The position numbers and the translations under genes are program-made. A model generated the notes under the pieces. That model did not search any database, was not told the origin of the DNA, and worked only from the letters and a program-made list of their open reading frames with translations. A stretch of 6,188 nucleotides of DNA from assembly GCA_016217625.1 (NCBI GenBank), contig JACRHK010000240.1, positions 1-6,188 of the forward strand, written 5' to 3'. Each line of letters opens with the position of its first letter. The first letter of the stretch is position 1. Shown here piece by piece: positions 1-5,597 of this stretch. The DNA is from Nitrospirota bacterium. GTDB lineage: Bacteria > Nitrospirota > RBG-16-64-22 > JACRHK01.

Positions 1-48
1 CCCCGAGGCCTCGCCGGCTACGATGCCAATGAGGGGAGCGTCACCCAT
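1..48 (-). CDS. lpxB: Lipid-A-disaccharide synthase LpxB, N-terminal 16 codons only (cut by window edge)
   Basis: Reading leftward from the ATG at 48-46, the 16 codons to the window edge give MGDAPLIGIVAGEASG. This is the recognisable LpxB N-terminus: a short hydrophobic strand followed by the AGEASG(D) signature of the GT19 glycosyltransferase family. LpxB condenses UDP-2,3-diacylglucosamine with lipid X (the LpxI product) into the lipid A disaccharide at the inner membrane, which fits its place at the end of this lpx operon. The start is uncertain. The ATG gives the normal family length but has no Shine-Dalgarno, because a heptamer repeat lies directly upstream. The frame is open back to a GTG at 90-88 that overlaps the stop of the preceding gene (GTGA), with GGAGG about 10 nt before it. 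That start would add 14 repeat-encoded residues. Confidence 0.85.
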   Translation of the reverse strand, partial: MGDAPLIGIVAGEASG

Positions 49-50
49 TT

Positions 51-88
51 TTCGAAATTCGCAATTCGAAATTCGCAATTCGAAATTC
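51..88. repeat. Heptanucleotide tandem repeat, TTCGAAA/TTCGCAA, at the gnnB-lpxB border
   Basis: Five full 7-bp units plus a three-base partial unit are visible. On the plus strand the units at 51, 58, 65, 72 and 79 read TTCGAAA, TTCGCAA, TTCGAAA, TTCGCAA, TTCGAAA. The variants alternate strictly, so the true period is 14 bp. The tract is AT-rich against GC-rich genes. It fills the whole spacer between the aminotransferase stop and the lpxB ATG. It contains no stop codon in any frame on either strand, so a GTG start at 90 could translate straight through it into lpxB. Function unknown. Confidence 0.95.
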
Positions 89-1181
89 ACACACCCAGGG
101 CCTCCCGGATCACTAGGCAGATGCGGTCGATGACGGCTTCCTCCAGATCGGGATAGATCTGCAGCGACAGGACTTCCGAGGCCGCGCGTTCGCTTGCGGG
201 AAAATCCCCCCGGCGATACCCCAGGTGGCGATAGGCCTCCTGGAGGTGAAGGGGCACCGGATAGTACACGATGGAGGAGACCCCTGCCGCTTCCAGCGCG
301 GCGCGGATCCGCTCCCGCCGTGAAGTCCGGATCGTGAACTGATGAAAAACATGCCCTTCTCGTGCTTCAGGCAGCCCCAGACCCAACCCCTGCAACCCCT
401 TCAGGTAATGGGCCGCCTTCTCCCGGCGGAGACGGTTCCAGGTGTCCACCCTCGGCAGCTTCACCCGCAGGATCGCCGCCTGGATCTCATCCAGGCGGCT
501 GTTGAACCCCACCTCGGCGTGGAGATACCCTCTCCGGCTCCCGTGGTTCCTTAACCGGAGGAGCGCTTGATAGAGGTCCGGATCCGCCGTGACGACCATT
601 CCCCCGTCTCCGCACCCGCCCAGGTTCTTGCTCGGATAGAAACTGAAGCACGCCGCGTCGCCAATGCTTCCCACCCTGCGGCCTTTCCAGATCGCCCCGA
701 ACGCCTGGGCGCAGTCCTCGATGAGCCGGAAACGGTGGCGCCTCGCAATTTCTGAGAGTCTGTCGAGATCGGCGGGACAGCCGAAGAGATGGACCGGCAG
801 GAGGGCCTTCGTGCGGGGCGTGATCCGAGCTTCGATCTGCCCGGGATCGATCGCGTAGGTCTCCGGATCGATGTCGACGAAGACCGGCCGTGCGCCGGTG
901 TAGCTAATGGCCTCTGCCGACGCAATAAAGGTGAAGGGGGTCGTGATGACCTCATCTCCCGGACCCATCCCGCTGGCGCGGAGGGCGAGATGCAATGCAT
1001 CCGTCCCGGAGGCAACGCCGACGGCGAATGGGCGGCCGTGATAGGCGGCCGCCTCCTGCTCGAAGGCCGCGACCTGGGGCCCCAGGATAAAGTGGCCGGT
1101 GGCGAAGACTTCGCGGATCTGCCCCCAGATCTCCCCCTCGAGGGTTTTGTGCTGAAGCCTCAGGTCGAGCATCGGGATCAC
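87..1181 (-). CDS. gnnB: DegT/DnrJ/EryC1 family PLP-dependent sugar aminotransferase, probable UDP-GlcNAc3N-forming GnnB
   Basis: The 364-residue protein has the fold-type I sugar aminotransferase layout. SGTDALHLAL at 59-68 is the cofactor phosphate-binding region, EDCAQAFGA at 155-163 carries the PLP-contacting Asp156, and FYPSKNLGGCGDGG at 181-194 holds the Schiff-base Lys185. FNSRLDEIQAA at 227-237 and VYYPVPLHLQ at 305-314 are further family signatures. I start at GTG 1181: it overlaps the upstream stop (GTGA), has AGGAG six nt before it, and gives the usual MIPxLDL beginning. Family role: transfer of an amino group (usually from glutamate) to a 3-keto or 4-keto nucleotide sugar. Coupling to the oxidoreductase and the position between lpxA and lpxB point to GnnB, which aminates UDP-3-keto-GlcNAc for amide-linked lipid A. 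An O-antigen enzyme such as WbpE is the main alternative. The family call is near certain; the substrate is inferred. Confidence 0.85.
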   Translation of the reverse strand: MIPMLDLRLQHKTLEGEIWGQIREVFATGHFILGPQVAAFEQEAAAYHGRPFAVGVASGTDALHLALRASGMGPGDEVITTPFTFIASAEAISYTGARPVFVDIDPETYAIDPGQIEARITPRTKALLPVHLFGCPADLDRLSEIARRHRFRLIEDCAQAFGAIWKGRRVGSIGDAACFSFYPSKNLGGCGDGGMVVTADPDLYQALLRLRNHGSRRGYLHAEVGFNSRLDEIQAAILRVKLPRVDTWNRLRREKAAHYLKGLQGLGLGLPEAREGHVFHQFTIRTSRRERIRAALEAAGVSSIVYYPVPLHLQEAYRHLGYRRGDFPASERAASEVLSLQIYPDLEEAVIDRICLVIREALGV

Positions 1182-2125
1182 TGCAGGCTCCTGTTCACGG
1201 CCTCCAGCACGGAGAGGGCCACGGACAACGCGTTGCGCCCCTCCACTCCCGTAACGATCGGAGGGGTGCGATCCCTGACGGCGACCAGGAAGGCCTCCAG
1301 CTCGGCGCGAAGTGGCTCCTCCTTCCGGATGGCCACGGCCCCGCCGACAATCCGGGGTTGCGCGCCTCCCGCATCGAGGCGGTAATGGTGAAGCTCCTGC
1401 CGATCGTAGTCCAGCGAGAGGTACGATCCGGGTTGAAAGATCCGGATCTTGCGCATTTTTTGCGGGGAGATCCGGCTGGCCGTGACGTTGGCCACGCACC
1501 CCCCTTCGAAAGTCAGGCGGGTGTTTGCCAGGTCGACCTTCCGCGAGAGGACGGCGACGCCCGAAGCGCGCACCTCCCGAACCGGGGCGCGCACCAGGCT
1601 CAGGATGATGTCGAGGTCATGGATCATGAGGTCGAGCACGACGTCCACATTGGAGGCGCGCTCCACAAAGCTCCCCATCCGGTGGGACTCGATGAACTTC
1701 GGCTCGTGCACCAGGGGGACCATGGCGCGGACGGCTCCGTTGAACCGCTCGAGGTGTCCGACCTGCAGCACGCGACGCGCATCCTTGGCGATCCGGCCGA
1801 GATCGTCCGCCTCTTCCACGGTCGTGGTGACCGGTTTCTCCAGCAGCACGTCCATGCCGCCCTGGAGGCAGTCCTTCGCGATGGCGTAGTGGAGCGGCGT
1901 GGGAGCGGCAATGCTGACCGCCTCGACTTTCCCGATGAGAACCCGGTAATCCGTCACGGCCATCGCGCCGAACTCCCGGCCGACCGCCTCGGCGCGCGCC
2001 CTGTCCAGATCGGCCACGGCCACGAGCTCGGCTTGGGGGAGTTCCCGGTAAATCCGGGCATGATGATACCCCAGGTACCCCACCCCGATGACGCCCACTC
2101 GCAACTTTCGAACTGTTTCAGCCAC
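1178..2125 (-). CDS. gnnA: Gfo/Idh/MocA family NAD(P)-dependent oxidoreductase, probable UDP-GlcNAc 3-dehydrogenase GnnA
   Basis: The protein has 315 residues with an N-terminal Rossmann domain. GVIGVGYLG at 11-19 gives GxGxxG, and the first-strand acid follows in VAVADLDRARA (35-45). The family EKP motif is at 96-98 with the catalytic-type Lys97. GHLERFNGAV at 123-132 and DLMIHDLDI at 165-173 (His169) belong to the C-terminal substrate domain. I start at GTG 2125, which has GAGGAG four nt upstream and begins just before the Rossmann strand. The frame stays open to 2227 through repeat DNA, but that extension looks non-genic. A related oxidoreductase often sits between lpxI and lpxB without a partner. 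Here an aminotransferase overlaps it by four bases, which matches the GnnA/GnnB pair known from Acidithiobacillus and Leptospira: oxidation of the GlcNAc 3-hydroxyl, then transamination. A WbpB-like enzyme acting on UDP-GlcNAcA is the alternative. Confidence 0.85.
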   Translation of the reverse strand: MAETVRKLRVGVIGVGYLGYHHARIYRELPQAELVAVADLDRARAEAVGREFGAMAVTDYRVLIGKVEAVSIAAPTPLHYAIAKDCLQGGMDVLLEKPVTTTVEEADDLGRIAKDARRVLQVGHLERFNGAVRAMVPLVHEPKFIESHRMGSFVERASNVDVVLDLMIHDLDIILSLVRAPVREVRASGVAVLSRKVDLANTRLTFEGGCVANVTASRISPQKMRKIRIFQPGSYLSLDYDRQELHHYRLDAGGAQPRIVGGAVAIRKEEPLRAELEAFLVAVRDRTPPIVTGVEGRNALSVALSVLEAVNRSLQ

Positions 2126-2154
2126 TGCTCTCCTCACTACGCGCGATCGCTCAA

Positions 2155-2240
2155 TGCAAAATGAAAAACGCAAATTGCAAAATTCAAAATGATATTTCAG
2201 AAAGGTTTTGCATTTTACATTTTGCACTTTACACTTTGCA
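2155..2240. repeat. Two opposed heptanucleotide arrays forming a 35-bp imperfect inverted repeat (lpxI-gnnA spacer)
   Basis: The left arm (2155-2189) has five 7-bp units on the plus strand: TGCAAAA, TGAAAAA, CGCAAAT, TGCAAAA, TTCAAAA. The right arm (2206-2240) has five of the opposite sense: TTTTGCA, TTTTACA, TTTTGCA, CTTTACA, CTTTGCA. A 16-bp spacer separates them. Folded on each other, 28 of 35 positions pair, giving a long AT-rich hairpin in the mRNA between the lpxI stop (2247) and the gnnA start (2125). It is not a classical terminator: no GC-rich stem with a following U-run is seen, and essential lpxB lies downstream. mRNA processing, stabilisation or attenuation are all possible roles; none is shown. 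Confidence 0.92.
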
Positions 2241-2246
2241 GTTTCC

Positions 2247-3071
2247 TTATTTTGCGCTCACGACCCCCACGACGGTGATCCCCGTGCGGGAAGCCTCTCT
2301 CAAGAGCGCCTCCTTATCGAGTAGCAGCGTCTTGCCCGTCTCCAGAGCAAGCGCGCGTCCCCTGACTTGGTGCAGGGTCTTCAGCGTCTGGATCCCCACG
2401 GTGGGGACGTCGAACCGCAGGTCCTGCTGCGGCTTGCTCACCTTCACGACCACCACGCCGGGACCGCCCAGTTCCCCGCCCCGGCGAATCGCCCCGTCCG
2501 TCCCTTCAACGGCCTCCACAGCGAGGACGACGCCTCCCTTGATCACCACGCATTGACCGACGTCTAACTCCCCAATGGCCTTGGCCGTCTGGAAACCCAG
2601 GCGGATGTCTTCTTCTTCATCCGCGCTGAGCGGAGGCCCCGCCAGCACCCCCTCTCCGGCCAGCAGGGGATCAAGAAATAGCGTGCAGGGACGGATCCGG
2701 ATCCCCTCCCGCTCAATCTCCCCCGCCACGGCCCTCAGGATCTGGTCGTCCTTTCGATGCTTTAACCGGAGCATCAACCCCAAGGCCCGCCTGTCGGGAA
2801 ACGCCCCCTCGAAGAGGCGCGTCTTCCGGATCCCGCCGGCCAGCGCGGCCTCCCGCACGCCGCCGGCCTTCAGCGCTTCAATGAGCTTCCCGAGCTGACC
2901 CACCCGGACCCAGGCGATCCCATCCACATGCTCCGCCAACTCGGGAAGCGTCTCGTCTCGGTGCGCGACCGCATAGACGGCCAGCCCCTGTTGGCGGGCC
3001 GTGTCCGCGAAGATGATGGGAAAACGGCCGTTCCCCGCGATGAGGCCGATCCGCCTTTTACCCCGTACCAT
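2247..3071 (-). CDS. lpxI: UDP-2,3-diacylglucosamine pyrophosphatase LpxI
   Basis: LpxI (DUF1009 family) hydrolyses UDP-2,3-diacylglucosamine to lipid X and UMP at the cytoplasmic face of the inner membrane. It replaces LpxH in many non-enteric bacteria. The 274-residue product is close to the family length (about 280). It shows the N-terminal IGLIAGNGRFP at 8-18, ALAGGIRKTRLF at 76-87, LKHRKDDQIL at 103-112, a VVIKGGVVLAVEAVEGTD block at 175-192, and the conserved KPQQDLRFDVPTVG at 213-226 with Asp217 and Asp221, a region needed for catalysis in the family. I start at ATG 3071, which has AAAGGG seven nt upstream. A TTG six bases earlier is too close to that site. The start codon lies inside an inverted repeat that spans the lpxA-lpxI gap. 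No lpxH is present in the window. Confidence 0.95.
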   Translation of the reverse strand: MVRGKRRIGLIAGNGRFPIIFADTARQQGLAVYAVAHRDETLPELAEHVDGIAWVRVGQLGKLIEALKAGGVREAALAGGIRKTRLFEGAFPDRRALGLMLRLKHRKDDQILRAVAGEIEREGIRIRPCTLFLDPLLAGEGVLAGPPLSADEEEDIRLGFQTAKAIGELDVGQCVVIKGGVVLAVEAVEGTDGAIRRGGELGGPGVVVVKVSKPQQDLRFDVPTVGIQTLKTLHQVRGRALALETGKTLLLDKEALLREASRTGITVVGVVSAK

Positions 3072-3169
3072 AGCCAAACCCTTTGGTCACCAAGTCTTCT
3101 CTGTAGGTTCCACTGGATTTAGCGCGAGACGTAGTCCCATTGCCATACTCTTACAGCGATGGTACGGGG
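3061..3169. promoter_or_regulatory. Inverted repeat bracketing the lpxA-lpxI spacer and enclosing the lpxI start codon
   Basis: CCCCGTACCAT at 3061-3071 is the exact reverse complement of ATGGTACGGGG at 3159-3169. Pairing continues inward after one mismatch (GC at 3073-3074 with GC at 3156-3157), so 13 of 14 positions match. On the transcript the right half comes first, just after the lpxA stop (3171-3173), and the left half covers the lpxI ATG and its next codons. Between them the lpxI AAAGGG site lies in a small local CCAAA/TTTGG hairpin. The repeat is seen directly. A role in limiting lpxI initiation, or an origin as the footprint of a small inserted element, is inference. Confidence 0.7.
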
Positions 3170-3170
3170 C

Positions 3171-4058
3171 TTATTCCCGGCTGACACCGCGCTCGGAACC
3201 TTCCACAAACTTGGCCAGCGCCATGGCTTCGGGGGAACCGGCCAGTTCATCGCGTACCCGCTGCAAGGCCTGTTTGAGCAGCAGACCGGATCGGAACAGG
3301 ATCTGATAGGACTGCTTGAGCCGGCGGATCTGTTCCGCGGAAAAGCCGTGCCGCTTGAGGCCGACCAGGTTCAGACCGTGAAGCTTCGGCCCATCCCCGG
3401 ACGCGAGCAGGTAGGGCGGAACATCCATCCTCACGGCGGAAAGCCCTCCCACCATCGCGTAGGCGCCAATCCGGACGAACTGGTGGATTCCCGTCAGCCC
3501 TCCGATGACGGCGTAGGGACCGACCTCGATATGGCCGCCCCGCGTCGCCGCGTTCGCCATGATGATGTGATCCGCAAGGCGGCAGTCATGGGCGATGTGG
3601 ACGTAGGCCATGAGAAAGTTGTGATCGCCGACCACCGTCTCCCCCCCGCCATGCCGGGTGCCCCGGTTGACCGTGACGAACTCCCGAAATGTATTCCCTC
3701 TGCCGATCCGAAGGGAGGTGGCCTCGCCGGCATACTTCATGTGCTGGGGCGCGGTCCCGATGGAGCAGAAGGGAAAGAAAACATTCCCTTCACCGATCCC
3801 CGTCGGCCCTTCGATGACGGCATGGGCTCCCACCCGACACCCCGCTCCCATCCGGACCCCCCGGCCGATGACGGCGTAGGGACCGACCGCCACGTCGGGA
3901 GGCAGCTCGGCATCCGGATGGACGATCGCCGTGGGATGGATCTTGGTTTTCTCCCTCCCCGACTTTGGACTTTGCCTGCCTGCCGGCAAGGCAGGGACCT
4001 TGGACCTTGGACTTCGGACCTCGGGCCTTGGACCTCGGACTTTGGACCTTGGACCCAT
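3171..4058 (-). CDS. lpxA: Acyl-ACP--UDP-N-acetylglucosamine (or GlcNAc3N) O/N-acyltransferase LpxA, with repeat-encoded N-terminal leader
   Basis: LpxA makes the first committed lipid A transfer, placing a 3-hydroxyacyl chain from ACP on position 3 of the UDP-sugar in the cytoplasm. Residues about 39-225 form the hexapeptide left-handed beta-helix; 226-295 is the helical C-domain. Catalytic His157 sits in HIAHDC, with GGH at 174-176 (E. coli G143/H144) and LKRHGFS keeping the nucleotide-site Arg236. The E. coli G173 chain-length position is still Gly205. His106 replaces E. coli Asp74. Residues 1-38 are not LpxA: they come from a heptamer array plus palindrome, and family homology starts at KIHPTAIVHP (codon at 3944). 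The only in-frame starts are ATG 4058, one nt after the fabZ stop and with no good ribosome site, and TTG 3989, with AAGG eight nt upstream. GGAGGGAG lies just before the homologous core, but no usual start codon follows it. The true start is open. Confidence 0.93.
   Translation of the reverse strand: MGPRSKVRGPRPEVRSPRSKVPALPAGRQSPKSGREKTKIHPTAIVHPDAELPPDVAVGPYAVIGRGVRMGAGCRVGAHAVIEGPTGIGEGNVFFPFCSIGTAPQHMKYAGEATSLRIGRGNTFREFVTVNRGTRHGGGETVVGDHNFLMAYVHIAHDCRLADHIIMANAATRGGHIEVGPYAVIGGLTGIHQFVRIGAYAMVGGLSAVRMDVPPYLLASGDGPKLHGLNLVGLKRHGFSAEQIRRLKQSYQILFRSGLLLKQALQRVRDELAGSPEAMALAKFVEGSERGVSRE
3961..4058. repeat. Heptanucleotide tandem repeat (GACYTYG) with an in-phase palindrome, fabZ-lpxA border
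   Basis: On the plus strand, 7-bp units start at 3961 and 3968 (both GACTTTG) and then at 3996, 4003, 4010, 4017, 4024, 4031, 4038 and 4045. These are GACCTTG, GACCTTG, GACTTCG, GACCTCG, GGCCTTG, GACCTCG, GACTTTG and GACCTTG. A degenerate last unit, GACCCAT, ends on the first in-frame ATG of lpxA. The 21 bases between (3975-3995) form a palindrome of exactly three heptads, so the phase is kept. The array has no stop codon on the sense strand, so it reads as a 7-residue periodic leader rich in Pro, Arg, Ser, Lys and Val. Confidence 0.95.
3975..3995. repeat. 21-bp GC-rich palindrome inside the heptamer array
   Basis: Split into heptads it reads CCTGCCT, GCCGGCA, AGGCAGG. The outer two are exact reverse complements and the middle one is the palindrome GCCGGC plus an A. 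It would fold as a strong stem with one bulged base on either strand. Similar CCTGCC...GGCAGG palindromes are familiar to me from intergenic DNA of other environmental genomes, though I cannot check that here. It carries the in-frame TTG at 3989-3987 that is an alternative lpxA start. Confidence 0.85.
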
Positions 4059-4059
4059 C

Positions 4060-4494
4060 TCACTTCACCATCGCGGTCAACGAGGCCTCGCAAACGAGCT
4101 GTCCATCCACGAACACCTTCCCGCCCATCCACCAGTAGGGCGGCCGGCTCTTTTGGACGGCGCTCTCAATCCGGAGTTGATCCCCGGGAACCACGGGCTT
4201 CCGGAAGCGGCACTGGTCGATCCCGACGAAGTAGACCTGCCCCTCCTGCTGGGTCTTGCCCGATTTGAAAGCCAGGACGGCGCAGACCTGCGCCATCGCC
4301 TCGACGATGAGGACGCCCGGCATGATGGGGCGGCCGGGAAAATGCCCCTGGAAGAACGGCTCATTCACGCTGACGTTCTTGATCCCCACGATCCTCCGCC
4401 CCGGCTCCAGCTCGACCACGCGGTCCACCAGCAGGAACGGATAGCGGTGGGGAAGGATCTGGAGGATCTCTTCGATATGCATCGCGTGTTCCAT
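4060..4494 (-). CDS. fabZ: 3-hydroxyacyl-[acyl-carrier-protein] dehydratase FabZ
   Basis: FabZ removes water from (3R)-hydroxyacyl-ACP in fatty acid elongation and competes with LpxA and LpxD for that intermediate, which explains its frequent place between them. The 144-residue protein is a single hot-dog domain of normal length (E. coli about 151). [20 protein letters not shown] opens the fold. [20 protein letters not shown] carries the catalytic His51 and Glu65. [20 protein letters not shown] follows, then the C-terminal [10 protein letters not shown] strand. I start at ATG 4494, with AAAGGG at 4506-4501 six nt upstream. It begins two bases after the lpxD stop, which implies translational coupling. 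An in-frame TTG at 4500 would overlap that stop (TTGA) but has poorer spacing. The stop at 4062-4060 is followed by one base and then the first possible lpxA ATG. Confidence 0.96.
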   Translation of the reverse strand: MEHAMHIEEILQILPHRYPFLLVDRVVELEPGRRIVGIKNVSVNEPFFQGHFPGRPIMPGVLIVEAMAQVCAVLAFKSGKTQQEGQVYFVGIDQCRFRKPVVPGDQLRIESAVQKSRPPYWWMGGKVFVDGQLVCEASLTAMVK

Positions 4495-4496
4495 CC

Positions 4497-5597
4497 TCAA
4501 CCCTTTTTCCTCATAGCTCGTTGCTCATTGCTCGTTGCTGCTTTGAGCAACTCTTCCAGCCGGCGCACTCTTGCTTCGATCTCAGTCAAGGCGCCGCGGA
4601 TGGCCGGCAAACGGTAGAGATTGGCCTGGACCTTGAGCCATTCCCGGTGCGGGATGGCCGGAAACCCGCTGACCGTTTCCCCCGGGCGGACGTCCTTCGT
4701 CACCCCCGCCTGCCCGGAGACCGTCGCCCGATCGCCGATCCGGAGATGGCCCGCCACGCCCGCCTGCCCCGCCAGGGTGACCTGCGAGCCGATCTGCGCG
4801 CTCCCCGCTATCCCCGCCTGGGCGACGACCAGGCAGTCATCGCCGATGACCACGTTGTGGGCGACCTGGACGAGATTGTCAATCTTCGTCCCGCGGCCGA
4901 TCCGGGTCTGGCCCAACGCGGCCCGGTCAATCATGACGCCGGCGCCGATCTCCACATCGTCTTCGATCACCACCCCGCCCACCTGAGGGATCTTATGGTG
5001 CTTCCCGCCCTGGGTGGCGTAGCCGAAGCCGTCGCTCCCGATGACGGCGCCGCTGTGAATGATCACCCGGCGGCCGATCCGCACCCCCTCACGCACCGTC
5101 ACATGGGGATAGAGAACACTCTCCTCGCCGATCACCGATCCTTCCCCCACGTAGACGCCGACCGAAAGGGTGACCCGATCGCCGATTTCCGCCCCCTCCC
5201 CCACCACCACGAAGGGATGCACGGAGACATCCCGCCCCATCCGGACCCCGCGGCCGATCACGGCCCACTCGCTGATGCCAGAGGGGACGTGCGGCCGGGA
5301 AAAGAAGAACCGGGCGATCTGGCTGTAGGCGTAATAGGGGTTCTCCACCCGTAGAAATGCGGGGGCGCCCCGGCCTCCCGCCGGGGGCCGCTCCGGCAAT
5401 TTCACCGCTTTGCCGATAATGACTGCGGAAGCCCGCGTCTCCAGGAGCGCCGAGGCATAGCGGGGGTTGCTGAAGAAGGTGATCTGTCCCGGACCGGCCT
5501 CCCGGATCCCGGTCACGCCGATGATGACTGTCTGCGCGTCCCCCTCGATCTCTCCCCCCACGAGGGAGGCCAGTTCCTGTAGGGTCGCCTGCTTCAT
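4497..5597 (-). CDS. lpxD: UDP-3-O-(3-hydroxyacyl)glucosamine N-acyltransferase LpxD
   Basis: LpxD adds the second 3-hydroxyacyl chain, on the 2-amino group, after LpxC deacetylation. The 366-residue product has the N-terminal uridine-binding domain (1 to about 105, with [23 protein letters not shown] at 38-60 in the family pattern). A hexapeptide left-handed beta-helix follows at about 110-310. It contains SDGFGYA at 188-194, VMIDRA at 221-226 and [13 protein letters not shown] at 241-253 with catalytic His247; His284 in VAGHLRIG matches E. coli His276. A helical tail at 325-353 ends it. The N-domain has a Pro/Gly-rich loop at 68-79. The last dozen residues ([13 protein letters not shown]) are encoded by a heptamer repeat and are unlikely to be ancestral. 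The ATG directly follows the skp stop (TAGATG), so the two are probably translationally coupled. Confidence 0.97.
   Translation of the reverse strand: MKQATLQELASLVGGEIEGDAQTVIIGVTGIREAGPGQITFFSNPRYASALLETRASAVIIGKAVKLPERPPAGGRGAPAFLRVENPYYAYSQIARFFFSRPHVPSGISEWAVIGRGVRMGRDVSVHPFVVVGEGAEIGDRVTLSVGVYVGEGSVIGEESVLYPHVTVREGVRIGRRVIIHSGAVIGSDGFGYATQGGKHHKIPQVGGVVIEDDVEIGAGVMIDRAALGQTRIGRGTKIDNLVQVAHNVVIGDDCLVVAQAGIAGSAQIGSQVTLAGQAGVAGHLRIGDRATVSGQAGVTKDVRPGETVSGFPAIPHREWLKVQANLYRLPAIRGALTEIEARVRRLEELLKAATSNEQRAMRKKG
4511..4538. repeat. Heptanucleotide tandem repeat (TCRTTGC) inside the 3' end of lpxD
   Basis: Four 7-bp units on the plus strand: TCATAGC, TCGTTGC, TCATTGC, TCGTTGC. The third base alternates A, G, A, G, again a 14-bp higher-order period. 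The tract is read in the lpxD frame as SNEQRAM-type residues, just before the stop and about 20 bases before the fabZ start. A short inverted repeat, GTTGCT (4534-4539) with AGCAAC (4546-4551), overlaps its edge. Because four units span only 28 bp, the TGA that occurs in another frame is avoided in the lpxD frame. Confidence 0.9.

Noticed and set aside
789..2164. Plus-strand open frames opposite the aminotransferase and oxidoreductase (for example 789-1385 and 1358-2164)
   Set aside because: They mirror the codon structure of the minus-strand genes in GC-rich DNA and show no family motif; the minus-strand products have complete domain signatures.
2126..2227. N-terminal extension of the oxidoreductase up to 2227
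   Set aside because: The extra residues are translated from the heptad inverted repeat, whereas GTG 2125 has a GAGGAG site and begins right before the Rossmann strand.
2155..2240. Rho-independent terminator after lpxI
   Set aside because: The stem is AT-rich and imperfect, with no GC-rich core and no clean U-run after it, and essential lpxB lies downstream in the same orientation.
3159..4268. Long plus-strand open frame of 369 codons opposite lpxA and the end of fabZ
   Set aside because: It is antisense to genes with clear catalytic motifs, has the Pro/Arg/His/Asp-rich composition of a GC-rich shadow frame, and shows no recognisable domain or ribosome site.
51..4538. CRISPR arrays
   Set aside because: The repeats are 7 bp, contiguous and without spacers, and no cas gene is present.
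4700..5260. Roughly 18-bp periodic GCCGATC-type motifs on both strands in lpxD (and similarly in lpxA)
   Set aside because: They are coding repeats of the left-handed beta-helix (one hexapeptide is 18 bp), not an independent DNA repeat or CRISPR.
4521..5354. Plus-strand open frame opposite lpxD with repeated Ala/Asp/His/Pro runs
   Set aside because: The apparent repeats are the reverse reading of the hexapeptide beta-helix coding repeats of LpxD, so this is a shadow.
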